Shown piece after piece: positions 22,199 through 33,790 of a stretch of DNA of 64,000 nucleotides. The notes below the pieces were generated by a model. The model was not told the DNA's origin. It worked only from the letters and a program-made list of their open reading frames with translations, and searched no databases. Numbering within the stretch: the stretch's first letter is position 1; each line of letters starts with the position of its first letter. Source of the DNA: Eutypa lata (taxonomy: Eukaryota; Ascomycota; Sordariomycetes; Xylariales; Diatrypaceae); the NCBI GenBank assembly GCA_022661535.1, contig JAKULF010000011.1, positions 2,666,001 to 2,730,000 on the forward strand. The letters are read 5' to 3'. The position numbers and the translations under genes are program-made.

Positions 22199-25100
22199 CT
22201 ACCTCCTCGGCGTAGCTACATGGCAGTAATTTCTTGTTAGCTTCCGTACTTATGCATAATTGGTTCTTCCCCCCTCCTTCCATTTCACTTGGCCCATCCA
22301 TCCATCTATCTATGCCCAGTTGCATTCAAGATATGGGGGAGAAAACACAGCCACGATAAGGGTTGGATCAGATAGGTAGAGGAATCAACATACCATTAAC
22401 CATGACCCTCTGCCGATTGAGCCAGCTCTTCGGCGCGTCATTCCGGCGCTGCAAGATGACGTGGTTGCTCTGCAGTCTCGAGTTGAGGTCGTACCAGGCG
22501 GTGGCGATGAGGGCGTTCTCGCGCTGCAGGTTTTTGATGATCTGCTCGCTTTGGGCCTGTTTTCGCGGGAAGGAGGGTTGTGGATGGGTCAGCTGTTCCG
22601 GTTACGGTGAAGAAGAAGAAATAATAATTAAAACGACAACAAATCTCGAAAACGTCCCTAGCTAGCTTGGCGCACTCGGCCGTGTAATAACAACCGCCCC
22701 CGAACTCACGAAAGACATGCAGGACATCAGACAGTACATGACAGTAGCTCATGGATCGAGCGAGACACATGGCGAGAAATGACAAGAAACGTTTATATAT
22801 GCAAAATCGCATTCTAAGATCTATACCCCTTTGACGATAATTGCGCTTCCAGCATAGTAGCTCGAAGGCAATATCCAATACGCGACGGAAGAACAAAGAA
22901 GATGTACATACCTTCTGAGCGCCTGCCTCTGTCCCAGCCCTTACGGCTTTGAGAGTGCGCTCTAATTCTCGGTTCTTTAACTCTTGTTTATCGAATTGCT
23001 GTTTCGTGTAAAAAAAAACCATCAAGTCAGCAATCTTTTCTTCTCAACACACGTTCCGTTACGTTTTGACATTAAAGAAGCGAAACGAATCAGGAGGTGC
23101 TACCACCAACACCTAGCCACTGGGACAGACGGTTGCCTTTAGACCGATTGTCCGGTACAGACCCTGCCTGAGACACCGGTCTTGTAGAAGAAGATGAGGC
23201 GATGTTTGTAGCAATACCACTTGGCATAGCTCCCATCGAGATTGGGCGCCGGGGAAACCCAAACGAGGCTTTTACGTCCGTCTCATAGGAGCGGAAGCCA
23301 GACTGAGGTTGTAATGTCTGAGGTTGCGACGCCTGCTGTGTTTGACGACCTTGACCCCACGGAGAGCGAGGCGTAAATGCCTCCCACATAGACTGCCGCC
23401 TAACCTCGACTTTCTTGCCCTCAATCCCATCGCCTCGTTCCACAACAACATCATCTTCATCGTCCTCATCTTCACTCCAGTCGCTGACAGGGGATTCAGG
23501 GTGCTCCACCATAATAGGACTAGACAAGACGATAGAAGGAGATAACTGCGAAACACTCACCTCCTTCAGCTCTTTGGCCTTAGCACGGAGCTTCTCGAAC
23601 TTCTCGCTCTGCTTGATGTAATCTGTGCTGGGCGACTGGCCATCAATAGCTTCCTGCAACTTGCGGTTAGCAATCTCCGTCTCGCGACGGAGCTGGTCCT
23701 TCTCGATGAAGGCCGTTAGCAGTTGCTTCTGGAGGCTATCGGTTTCGTCCCGGAGGGCCTTGCACTTCCTCCTCTCGGCATCGAGCTCGGTCCGCAGGCT
23801 TACGCCGATCATGCCGTCCGTCTTCTTCAGCTCCTCGAGAGCATCGAAGCTAGACTTCTCGACCGCGTTCACTTTATCCTCGTCATCAGCATCTTCATCA
23901 CTCAGGAGGAAGTCTAGCAGGATGGTCTTACAGTCGCCGCGTGCTTGTAACAGCTCCCTCTCCTTGTCGGAGAAGGTCTGTTGGGACGCCTCGAGCTGTC
24001 TCCGTAGATCCTTGCTAACATTCTGCTCGGCCAGAACCTGGGTCCGGAGGTTCGAATATGCCTCATCCCTGAAAAAATCGCTCATCAGCCACTTCATGTT
24101 CGGGTCCAACTTGTAACAAGCGTCAATGGTAGCCACTAACCCTTCGCTACCCATGTTGACGATCAGAGAGTCGATCTGCGCTTGTCCAACCGCAAACTTC
24201 TCTAAGGTCTCGTTATACCGCTCCTGCCATTGCTGGCGTGATGCTCGTGCATCCTCCAACTCTTGAAGAAGCAGGCCCTTCTCTGTCTCCGTCCCGATGC
24301 TATTCCGCAGCAGCGAATTCTCCGCTTGTAGCCGTTGTACCTCGATATCACGCATCGAGATGCTGGTACTACTCGAACCGCGCAGCTCATCTTCGAGTGA
24401 CTGAACTGGATAAGAGACGGCCGAGGGTGTATCTGGCCGTGCCGAAGGGTCTAGCATCTGGATCTTGTCCTGAAGGTCTTTCACCGTCGATTCATCGTTC
24501 AAAGCTTGCTGCTCAAGAAACTGGATGCGGACTCTGAGTTCGTGGTTTTCCGTTTTCCACATGGTCTTTTGGTCCTGAAAACCGGCGATGTCAATCTCGT
24601 AGCCTTGCATCTTCTTGGCATATTGTTCCTGTTCAAGTCTCATAGCAGCGATCCTAGTGTTGGCCTTCTCGAGGTCCGCGTACGCCTTCATCACATCTAC
24701 TTTATCATTCTGAAGCGCCTTGAGCTCTGTCTCCATTGGACGATACGCTTCCACCTTCTTGCGAAGGTTGTCGGCCATGTTCGCCTTCTTAGAAAGCTCC
24801 TCATTCTTCGACCGAAGCTCTTGGTTCTCATCCACTAGGTGCTCAGACTTCTGGACCTGAACTTCTAAGCGTCCCTTCTCGCGCTCTAGCCGCTCCTTCT
24901 GGTCGATGAGATCGTTCCGCTGATTCTCGAGGTTGGCAATCAGCGTCTCATTTTCACGGAGCTGGCGTTGGAGACGATGCTTGTCGAAGTTGCCTGCTTC
25001 GGATTCGACTTGCTTTTGAAGCTCCTCGTTCTCATACTGAAGATCTTCATGCTTCCTCACGAGTTCGTCGTAGTTGTCCTGGATACGGTCTAGCCGCATC

Positions 25101-25819
25101 TTCAGGTTAGCAGCTTGCCTCCTGGCTTCATCAACGTCACGCTGCAAGCCAACGACTTCGGCTTCCCGAGCTAGGTCATTGTCAACATTGCCAGAAACCC
25201 CACTAGACTCGTTATCCATGTCGAACGACTCTACTTCCTGCTTTAGCTTAGCATCCGCATCTTTGATGATGTTGGAGATGGCCGACTGCTGGTTGCCATC
25301 GAGTTCCATAATCAGGTTGATACACTCTTGTCGTTTCGAGTCATCCTCGTTCCAGACACAAGCACCTAAGAAGACGCGAAGAATCTCAGCCATGCCATGT
25401 TTCGTAGGCTGTCTCGCCAAACCTTGGAAGTCAATACTTCTGACCATAGGCTCGATCTTTGGGGATTTCCGTCTAGCGAAGTCATTGAGAGCCATGTGGA
25501 TTATGTGAAGGTTTCGTGATCGGTGTTCATCGCTGTTCGCGGGGTTGGCGAGGGCTTGTTGTACCCGTAATGGGTTGTACTCGTCGTCGAGGATCTCAAG
25601 TAGTAAAGAGAAGATGGCACCATCATAAAGTGTCTCTGGCTTCTTTACCCTTAGGCCGGTGTCTCGTGGGGCTAGTACAAGCATAGAGTCGGCCTGGAAG
25701 TTTGTAAGCTTAATGGCTGAATGGAGATGGACATGTTGAGGAGCAACATGAGCGAGGTAGTGACTTACCCATGCCAACAAGGCGCCCAGGTTAGTGGGAC
25801 TACTGATTGAACTCAGCAT
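22199..25819 (-). CDS. hookA: Hook-family dynein/endosome adaptor
   Basis: Preferred model: exons 25769-25819, 23561-25693, 22912-22998, 22394-22556 and 22199-22215, giving 816 aa with all phases matching. The N-terminal Hook domain (about 1-155) begins ALLAW and contains YDGAIFSLLLEILDDEYNP. Residues about 180-700 are a long coiled coil. After ELKE the spliced form continues the heptads with QFDKQELKNRELERTLKAV, then ENALIATAWYDLNSRLQ and a conserved SWLNRQRVMVN-ATPRR end. Hook proteins link early endosomes, through an FTS/FHIP complex, to dynein on microtubules. The 75-nt first intron (25694-25768, GTAAGT...TTCCAG) and the 562-nt intron at 22999-23560 (GTGAGT donor) are both open in frame. 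Reading through the second gives a different 157-residue acidic, Ser/Pro-rich C-terminus that stops at 23090. Which form dominates is not known. Confidence 0.85.
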
Positions 25820-28374
25820 CGTTATGTCGTTATTAGGTTCTATGTGAAGTATTCTTGTATATATCTATCCCAGCTAGCTAGGAGATCGAGTTTAGGAGAT
25901 ATTCGAATTATAATGAACGTCGATAGGTCGGTTGGGGGTGGGTGGAATGTCTTCGTCGAGAAGACTCTAAGTATCTAACTAGTGACGAGTATATCAAATA
26001 GACGTGTCCGTATGGAGGCGTAATATAAGGAGGTTAATGAAGTATCAAATGCGAACAATAAAACCAATTCCTTTCAACTTGGCCTACAAGAGGCTCAATG
26101 GGTTCATTGTCTCTTAGCAGATTGAAACAAGGAACGGGTAGACGAGGGCATAGGTTGATTGGGGAATAAAGCGCATTGTTCGATACCTATTTAATTGGTT
26201 AGTAACTGACGTCCTTCTTTTGGTCCTTGTCCAACATCAAGGCCGGGACTGGACTGGACTCGATCGCGACGTAAAGAACTCGAAGTAGCCTTATCAAAGA
26301 TCACTAGAATATTATGTAGGTCGGTATCTTGGGAACGTGAAAGAGTGGAAATCGTTAAAAGTAGGTAATTAGAGGAAAAGAAGAAAGAGAGAGGAGGCTC
26401 TGTTAAGATAAGCTGACGATGCAATAGTTTAGTTATCAGACATTGTGACCTTCAACTGGTCGTCGGCACGGCCCTGATCAGCTTACCCACCCGATAAAAC
26501 TCGCTAACTAAGACCTGCACTGGTCCTTGCAGTGGTTTATCCCGTTTAAGCACGTCCTACAGGAGCTTACAGGGATGCTGAAGCACTAGCGTTATGCAGT
26601 TGAAGACGCACCTCATACGTAGTAGGAACGTACATACATACATACACATAACTGACATAACGACATTGTATGTATCTTCTTGCCCGTCCTCCAGCATGTA
26701 TCGACAAATTCATTTACTTCTTTCGGAGTCGCGAGTCTCGTCTGTTGGTTACACTGCTTCTGCTGACCATGAGACGCGTGTTGCAATATATCAAATATTA
26801 AGTAAATATCTTTGCATCATCGCAGGTTCGAGGTAACGTTTTTACATGCGTACATGTATTATTGTATGCTGGCTTCTCAACACGCGACCGCAAATGCCAT
26901 TCTTATCATCATCATATACTCATAACCACATGCAATCTTTAACCCCGCTTAGCTAGTGACCATTAATGCTATTCGTACATGGTAATTAACTAACTATCAA
27001 AACTCTCTCAGGGGTTCGCGATAGTTATTCCATCACATAACGCTATCTTCGTTTCATGTTTCAAGTTACGACTCAACCCTGTCCATCGCCGTGCGTGCGC
27101 AAGACGATCAGGACAATTGATGTAACCTTCTACAAAGTAAGTTAGACTCAGCTGCGATAGCAGAGCCTCACCATGTCAAGAGTAAAATATCCCCTCTAAC
27201 TAACTATGCAGGCAACGACTACGTACGTAGACTCTGATGGGTATGTTTTCTACCTGCCATTCAGCCCACGTAGTAATTACTTCCTCGACCTTCATAATTC
27301 TATCCACAGCAGCCAGACCGCCTTGGAACTTCCATTTTATGTATCTACAGTTTGATGATCGGTCTAAGGTTAAAGCGGTTAAATAGTACCTCCAGCTCTA
27401 GGTAACTTAGCCTTATCCACCACAAGATCCGTATCCCGATCCCGGCTTCTTGGTATGAGCCATGGTTCGTTCATATTATGTCGTCGTCAGGTCACTGAGC
27501 GGTCTTGTTCGTAGTGGGTAGTACAAATAACCAACCAGACCTCCTATTCTCTTGATACCAACTCAACGGCATAACCATCTGGCACTACAATCGCAGCACA
27601 TAATAATGGTGAAATCAGTATGCCCATAGTTAGTATTCACGCAGTATATTTGTCGAGACATGATAAGGTCCCTTCGGAAGTTCATATTCCAATATCCATA
27701 TGCTAGTTTAGGAATATATGTAGGAAGCTCTCACAGACTGAAGCCAGCATTCACATGCATATCCGTCCAACTCTTGGTAAACTGCCCGATAGTTATTAAC
27801 GTTAGACTACAATTGAATGAATCGGCATATCTTATATAACAAGTCTCGCAGCTTCTAGTTAGTCAACCGTTTAGCATGACATCACAAATCCAGACCATGT
27901 ATACAACATCAAGTGCTTAAAAGTTGGATGGTATTTCAATAACTAGCTGCAGAGGACAAGCAAACTATAACATGTAGGGTCATCCAACGAGGATGCCCAC
28001 CCCATTCCGACAACGCCCAATATCGACCATCCAAAACAGTTCCCAGCTCGTCTATCGCAACCATCCAATCTTGATCGGCATCTTCGTTATCATTTTAACT
28101 TTTTTTTTTCTTTCTGCTGGATTTTCTTCGTAGTCATCTGGTCATGTACCCCGAACGTCCCATATGTGCTTCGCACCTAAGTCATATAATCCATCGATGT
28201 AATAGGTAGGTACTCGTATGCACCGGCGTGCCCATGATGACGGAAAGTGGGATGGGGGGTATCAAAGCGATCGTGCATCATTTCTCTGCATCCAGGGGTG
28301 TCTTCGTATATGGTACGTAGCAAGCATGAGTATGTACGTAGGGAACACCTCCTAAAATCCGGCTTCGCGTTCAT
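25820..28374. other. Large gene-free block
   Basis: About 2.5 kb with only short open frames on both strands, none with motifs or splice-linked extension. Contains ACGTACGTA and CATACATA short repeats. I found no tRNA-like cloverleaf by eye. Confidence 0.45.
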
Positions 28375-28815
28375 TTAAGAAGAACCATTGTCGTAGGCCG
28401 TAACCACCTGGTCTTCCTCGACGTTGGCATTGTACTTTTCGCTCCAGGTAGTTACGCTCTCGGTCATGGTATCGGGGATCTTGCCGGAAAAGCCGCTAAA
28501 AAAAAAAAAAAGAGAAGTCAGTTAAGTGATTCTTTCCACCTGTCATTTCCATTTTGTCCCCTTTCATCACCTATACACCGTCCTTCCTTATGCGCTCGGT
28601 ATTGCGCATCCGCGGACAAAAGAAAAAAGAAAACAGGGATCTTACTTGATCAACCTGTATTCATGTGTGATCTCACCACCGGCGGCCTTGAAGTCAGCCT
28701 TGGCAGTGTCGACGACACTCTGGGCGGTCTCCGGGGGAAAGCTAACGATGATAGACTTGGCGAAGACGCCAGAGATGACGGCAAGGCCTGCGAGGATGGT
28801 AGAGACGACACGCAT
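28375..28815 (-). CDS. Secreted peptidase inhibitor I9-type protein
   Basis: Two exons, 28646-28815 and 28375-28495. The intron at 28496-28645 has a GTAAGA donor and a poly-T tract before TAG; the product is 96 aa. Residues 1-19 form a signal peptide (ILAGLAVISGVFA then K). The rest is a lone inhibitor I9 / proteinase-B-inhibitor domain: SIIVSFPPETAQSVVDTAK, GGEITHEYRLINGFSG, then ANVEEDQVVTAYD. This fold is the propeptide of subtilisin-like proteases; stand-alone copies such as yeast Pbi2 inhibit vacuolar proteinase B. A secretory signal suggests action on secreted or endomembrane subtilases. No protease gene lies nearby. Short family members run 70-110 aa, so it is full length. Confidence 0.86.
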
Positions 28816-30408
28816 TTTGGTAGATGGAAAGTGGTGATAAAGAGATTAGGGAGTTGGTTCTTTGTTTCGGATTCGATGATGTCAAAGGTCGATCGACTCG
28901 AGGGAGGTTGCTTCTTTTGTTGGAACAATCAAAGCTACTTATTGTATGAGTATAAAGTAGAAGGCTATGAAGAAAGCGAGATCTTGATGGGAAAGGCGAT
29001 AATGATATGATAGATATAAGACAAAGAAGTAGGTTAATGTAGGAGGTATGTAGGAAGGGTCCAGCCCAACGGGAGACTGAAGGTTCCTGGATGGTTCGGT
29101 CGGCACCTGCTGCAGGCCATGCGCCACCCCGTATTGCCCGATCTGGGGAGAGAACCCCACCTTTAGTGTATTTTCAGCTGCCTCAAAAGGCAGGCGCTAA
29201 ACAATGTCGGTCGACTGTCGATATGCCAGTTATGCGTGAGCCACACCCGCTTTAAGAGGTAACGACATTGTTAAAGGCTTTTAAACTTCTAATAAGTAAG
29301 CAAAGCAATACGATACTTTTGTCAATAAATGACGTTGAAGTAGGAGAACAATAAATCATAAATGATTCATTTGAGACTTGCTATCTATACTCACAAATGA
29401 TGCATTGATAGACGCAGCAAAGAATATACACAGTCCCCCAATAGGTACCAAGTTTGCTGCATTTTACTTTGCCTACATGTATGTACCTTTAGTTAATTCT
29501 GCTGCCTTAATGCAACCCCCCAATGTAGTTACAACCACGGATAGCTTCATCTAGCTACCCAATTAGGAAATCGAACTGCCCTAACTTCTAAGTGTGTAAT
29601 GCTATCTATGTGGGTCATAGATCGACGTCAGCAACGACACGACGCATCTCATGTCTAGGTAGGTAGGTAGGTATAATCCCATAGGCTGCTATTATTGAAT
29701 GCACTTGCGGGAAACTCGGGGTTGAGTCACATGTGAAAACCTAGATTGCATCACTGCTTGTCTAAAAGTTTGCTATGAGGAAAAGGTCCATTCTTGCTGT
29801 TTAACGTTGTCGGGTTTCCGCTGGGGTAGATTGTTTGGAGCTTTGGAATAATTACGGACGGTAGTCTTTGTGTCACGTATACTTCGTACCTATGTAGGTA
29901 AATAGGGGCTACCCCTGACTGAACAGGAAAACACCAGAGATCAACCAATTGAATTTCACTTGATGACAAGATGGCAATGGCGTATAGGTACGTGCACACA
30001 AGCTCCCCCATCATTTATTCGTTGCTGGCATTTAACATCGGTAGGCTTAGATAGAAACCCAAATACACATCTCATTGTTCTCGTTACGATATCCCCTTTG
30101 TTGACTTAAAAAACATGTTTTTGTCTCTTGGCAGTTCAATCCTCCCCAAGCCCCAAACAGTCAGTTCCAGCCTTTATTCACACGTAATTCGCTCCTAGAG
30201 ATACTAGATTCAGATCTATCATCTACACAATCAGGATCAAGTAGTTTGCTATACCCAACCCCTGATCTATCTGTCCTACACGAGACGATCCCCCCCCCCC
30301 CTGCATTATTCGAAGGCACCACCGAGAGGATCACCCTTTATACCTCACCAAGCATTTCTTGTCAACCAATCGCGTGAGGGTTATGTAGTCTCCTCCTCAG
30401 CCGGCAGG
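28816..30408. other. Intergenic
   Basis: About 1.6 kb. Contains a (GGTA)n run near 29657-29672 and a 12-nt C run at 30290-30301 in the leader of the downstream kinase. Open frames here have no family support. Confidence 0.45.
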
Positions 30409-31821
30409 ATGGTAACGGATATGACAACAGAAACCACCGAGACTGTGGTACCTGATGGCTTGACCGAACCGGACCCACAATGGGAGCGAAAGTACATGAA
30501 CGGACCCAACATGGACTTTGTCGAAGATATAGAAGGCTACGAACCAGGCGGGTTTCACCCAGTCCTTCTTGACGGGACTCTCAATGACGTATTCGAGGTT
30601 GTGCACAAGCTGGGCTTCGGTGGAATGGCAACCGTTTGGCTTTGTATGGACCATCTCAAGAAAGAGTGGTGTGCAGTTAAGATAGTTGCGGCGAGCTGCT
30701 CTGCCGAAGATGGCTCGGATCTGAAGGTGGTAAAACACTTCCGGGAAAAAGGCATCAGTCCGGAACAAGCGGCTGCAAACGGTGTAGTCCTACCGAGCGA
30801 GCATTTCTGGGTCGATGGTCCAAATGGTAGACATCTTTGTCTGGTGCTCCCGGTCTTAGGAGTAACGCTATCCGACTGGCATCACTAGAGCCAGACGAGC
30901 CATGAGGCCATCAAAACTGTTTGTCGTCAGGTGGCCAAGGCTATGCAGTTCCTACACGGAAATGGGATATGCCACGGTGATTTCAGGCCATCCAATATCC
31001 TTATGAAAGTCAAAGATTTGAACCACCTCGACAAGGAACAGATCATCGATCTCTTGGGAGGTCCAGATGCAGACGCCATCGAGACCTACTCGGGAGAAGA
31101 CCCTGGTCCTTCGGCACCTGATTATGTCGTGGTCCCGGGATGCTGGGATGCCATGAGAGAATCAGGGCTGGTTACAGATGACATAGCGGTCGTCGACTTT
31201 GGAGAAGCGTATGAGCCGTCCGATCCTCCAACTTTCTTGGGGATCCCGGCAGGCTTTGCAGCACCTGAGGTTGTGTTTGATGGTGGGTTTGGTTTTGGAA
31301 CTGATATTTGGGCTCTAATATGTACCATCCTAGCCATGGAAGATGTTCAGCTCTTTGATGGTAGTATCTGGAACATAGCCTCGGAGCTTGAACTGCAGAT
31401 CGGACCCTTGCCTGAAGATTATCGTATTCCCTTTCAGAAGAAATGGCATGAAAAAGAGCTATCTTGGCATAGACTCGCAGGAGATCCGTCCAAGCCCGAA
31501 CCGAAAAAGATCACGATCCCCCCAGGAGGGCTTAGCCGATCCCTCCAACCAGTGACAAGGACATCTGAAGCTATCGTCGACAGAAGAGAGGAAGAGATCA
31601 AGGGTACTGGCTACGCCGACCCTCTCACCGCCTATATCGGCCGAGAACGGATATTATACCGGCATCCGACTGGACCTGGTGTATGGGAGAGAAAGCAATA
31701 CGCTCTACCGCGGGATGGTGTTCTCATGCTCGCAGATCTTGCCCGGAGAGTGTTCAAATACGAGTTATCTGAACAAATTACAGCATCTGAAGTTTTGAAC
31801 CACCCATGGTTGGGTAGCTGA
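30409..31821 (+). pseudogene. SRPK-like protein kinase interrupted by one in-frame TAG
   Basis: One continuous frame of 471 codons. Codon 160 (30886-30888) is TAG. On both sides the kinase is intact. Upstream are YEPGGFHPVLLDGTLND (the SRPK-type entry motif), a Gly loop LGFGGMATVWL and the VAVK lysine K91. Downstream are a catalytic loop CHGDFRPSNIL (H189-G-D191, N196), DFG at 263-265 (VVDFGEAY), PAGFAAPE and a C-lobe ending in ASEVLNHPWLGS. The TAG falls in the helix after the hinge (VTLSDWHH-stop-SQTSHEAIK), where no family member needs a break. The only GT-AG pair that would remove it is about 27 nt long and implausible. The base after the stop is A, not a strong readthrough context. It is most simply a recently inactivated allele, a sequencing error or, less likely, a readthrough gene. 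Confidence 0.8.
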
Positions 31822-32250
31822 AAAATAACCCGTCGTATTCGGGCTACGTACATAGTTTGCTCATACTGTCGATATCGAAGTTAGGGACTCGCCTTGTGTC
31901 CAGGAGGTACACTCGTAGGGCCCCCAAAAAAAAAGAAGTGTGGGTGATGGGTCGATAGACCCACAAGAACCATTGGGTAGGACTGTAGGTAAGTTAGGGG
32001 CGGTGTAGGTTAACGACAGGCTAGTCCGAGTAACCAGTAGGTAACTAGGTATGTCCTACACCGATAGATCTAGGCCGATTCTCAAGTGCCGTAGCTATGT
32101 AGAAGCACTATTGATCAGGTTGTCCAAGAACGACCCGTAGTTAAGCGTGAATAAGACCATACATAGTTAGTTATAGTTAATAGGAGTGCGCCCAAGATTG
32201 CCCAAGATTGCCCCCCATCCGCAGCGTCGACAAAGCACAGCCGTGGGTCT
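31822..32250. other. Intergenic, convergent
   Basis: 3' regions of the kinase and the low-complexity gene. Includes a duplicated GCCCAAGATT at 32190-32210. No gene. Confidence 0.5.
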
Positions 32251-32916
32251 TCAAGATCCATCCTCGCCGGAAATCTTCGTCCTGGTGAGCAGTTCGTTAA
32301 GCGTGAGATTCAGATTCGCCTTGGCCAAGTTCTCCTTGACCTGCTCGTCGGACTCCTCGACGATGGCGGCCTCGTGGTCCTCCTCGTCGGGGCGGGCGCG
32401 CAGCGAGCCGAGCGCCAGCTGCCTCTTCCTCTCCGAGATCGAGTGCCGCGGCGCGATCACATTGTTAGCTACGGCGCCGGTGCTAGACACGTCGCTCCGG
32501 GGCCGCTGCGTCGACAGCTGCTTGGAGCTCCCTAGGAAATCCCACTCCGCGGCGGCTCGGGGCTCATCACTACTACTATTATTATTGCTGTTGCTGTTGT
32601 TGTCGTTGTTGTTGTTGTTGTTGTCGGTAGTTGGACGCTTGTAGGCCGGGTCGTAGATCTCGGGGACCCGAGGCTCCGAGAGCTCGATGGGCTCCCTTAT
32701 TACTGGTACTGATGCTGATGTTGCTGCTGCTGCTGCTGTTGAGTCTCTTCGGGTGTTGCTCTTCTGGGGACTGCCATCGTTCCCGTGGTTTGTTCTGCTG
32801 CTTCTGTCGTCATATGTGGTTGTGGTCGTCTCCGGGTAGTTTCTCGCGGTCGAGTAGTCCCGCGACGACGCCCCTGGACTCCTCGGGTCTTCGTAGTTCT
32901 TCACCGGCGACGCCAT
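32251..32916 (-). CDS. Low-complexity hypothetical protein
   Basis: Single exon, 221 aa, ATG at 32916 (MASPVKNYEDPRSPG). No domain recognised. The N-terminal half is rich in Ser, Thr, Arg and Ala. A run of Asn interrupted by Asp and Ser at about 97-115 comes from a GTT/ATT triplet expansion. The C-terminal third is charged and more ordered (WDFLGSSKQL, APRHSISERKRQLALGSL, then VKENLAKANLNLTLNELL) and is the part most likely to be conserved. RHSISERKR resembles a basophilic phosphorylation site. There is no signal peptide, membrane segment or cysteine pattern. Probably disordered and nuclear or cytosolic; that is inference. Confidence 0.6.
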   Translation of the reverse strand: MASPVKNYEDPRSPGASSRDYSTARNYPETTTTTYDDRSSRTNHGNDGSPQKSNTRRDSTAAAAATSASVPVIREPIELSEPRVPEIYDPAYKRPTTDNNNNNNDNNSNSNNNSSSDEPRAAAEWDFLGSSKQLSTQRPRSDVSSTGAVANNVIAPRHSISERKRQLALGSLRARPDEEDHEAAIVEESDEQVKENLAKANLNLTLNELLTRTKISGEDGS

Positions 32917-33790
32917 TTCAGGAGATCTCTGCGGAATACAGCAGTGACAGGCATAATCGTACGTAGGTACGTGTACGTATACTTAATAAGAACGGAGATT
33001 GTATAGGTAGGTTGCGAGTCTGGTTGGAACTCGTTGGGCACCGTTAAACATGTGAAACGAAAGAGCCTATCCCCGCTTATTATGGGACTCGCCTGATTAT
33101 ACCTATCACATTAACCGGACTCGTGCCCAGACCCTCCTTGAATCCTAATTGGATAGGCAGTAGAAAAAGATAGAATGCTCTTGTATGGGGAGCATCTAGT
33201 CGAATTGCTTGGAACATTCGATTATTATATCTCTTTCTATATTTCACGACATTGTTGGACTGTTGTGCAGGATGCTGCTGTATAACTTAGTTACCATAGT
33301 AGTCAAGTAGTGAAGAAGGTTTGTATTGTCCCATCTTCAATAATAGCGTAATATATGTAGCCAAGATAAAGTCATCGTGACTCCATTTTGTATAGTGTAT
33401 TCTTGTCGACCCCCGCTTGGTTTTACCGAATACATATGGTCATCTTTCAATGCAGTCGGACTTTGATTATAGGAATTCAACCATTACTTGATATCTTGCT
33501 TATAAACGTCATCAATATTATCAAGATCCATGATATAGTTAAAAGTTGGTTCCATCTGTGATAGATACAACTCGATACCAAGGATGTTGAACCATCCCGG
33601 CATAGCTGGCGCGAGCAGCGCGGGGTAAAGCTCTTACATACATCCTCTATCTACCCGCTAACCAGCTTAATCAATCACTCGATATATGTTTCCCTTTGTG
33701 TTATCTTAACGTTTCACTATGAAACTCCTAAGATAGGAGTGTAACAACATATCCTCTCTAGTCAGAATATTACATATTTGAACAATCATC
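32917..33790. other. Divergent intergenic region
   Basis: Promoters of the low-complexity gene and the dioxygenase. AT-rich with no gene support. Confidence 0.45.

Noticed and set aside
29751..30014. 87-codon minus-strand frame with ATG
   Set aside because: No family resemblance and no promoter features; likely chance.
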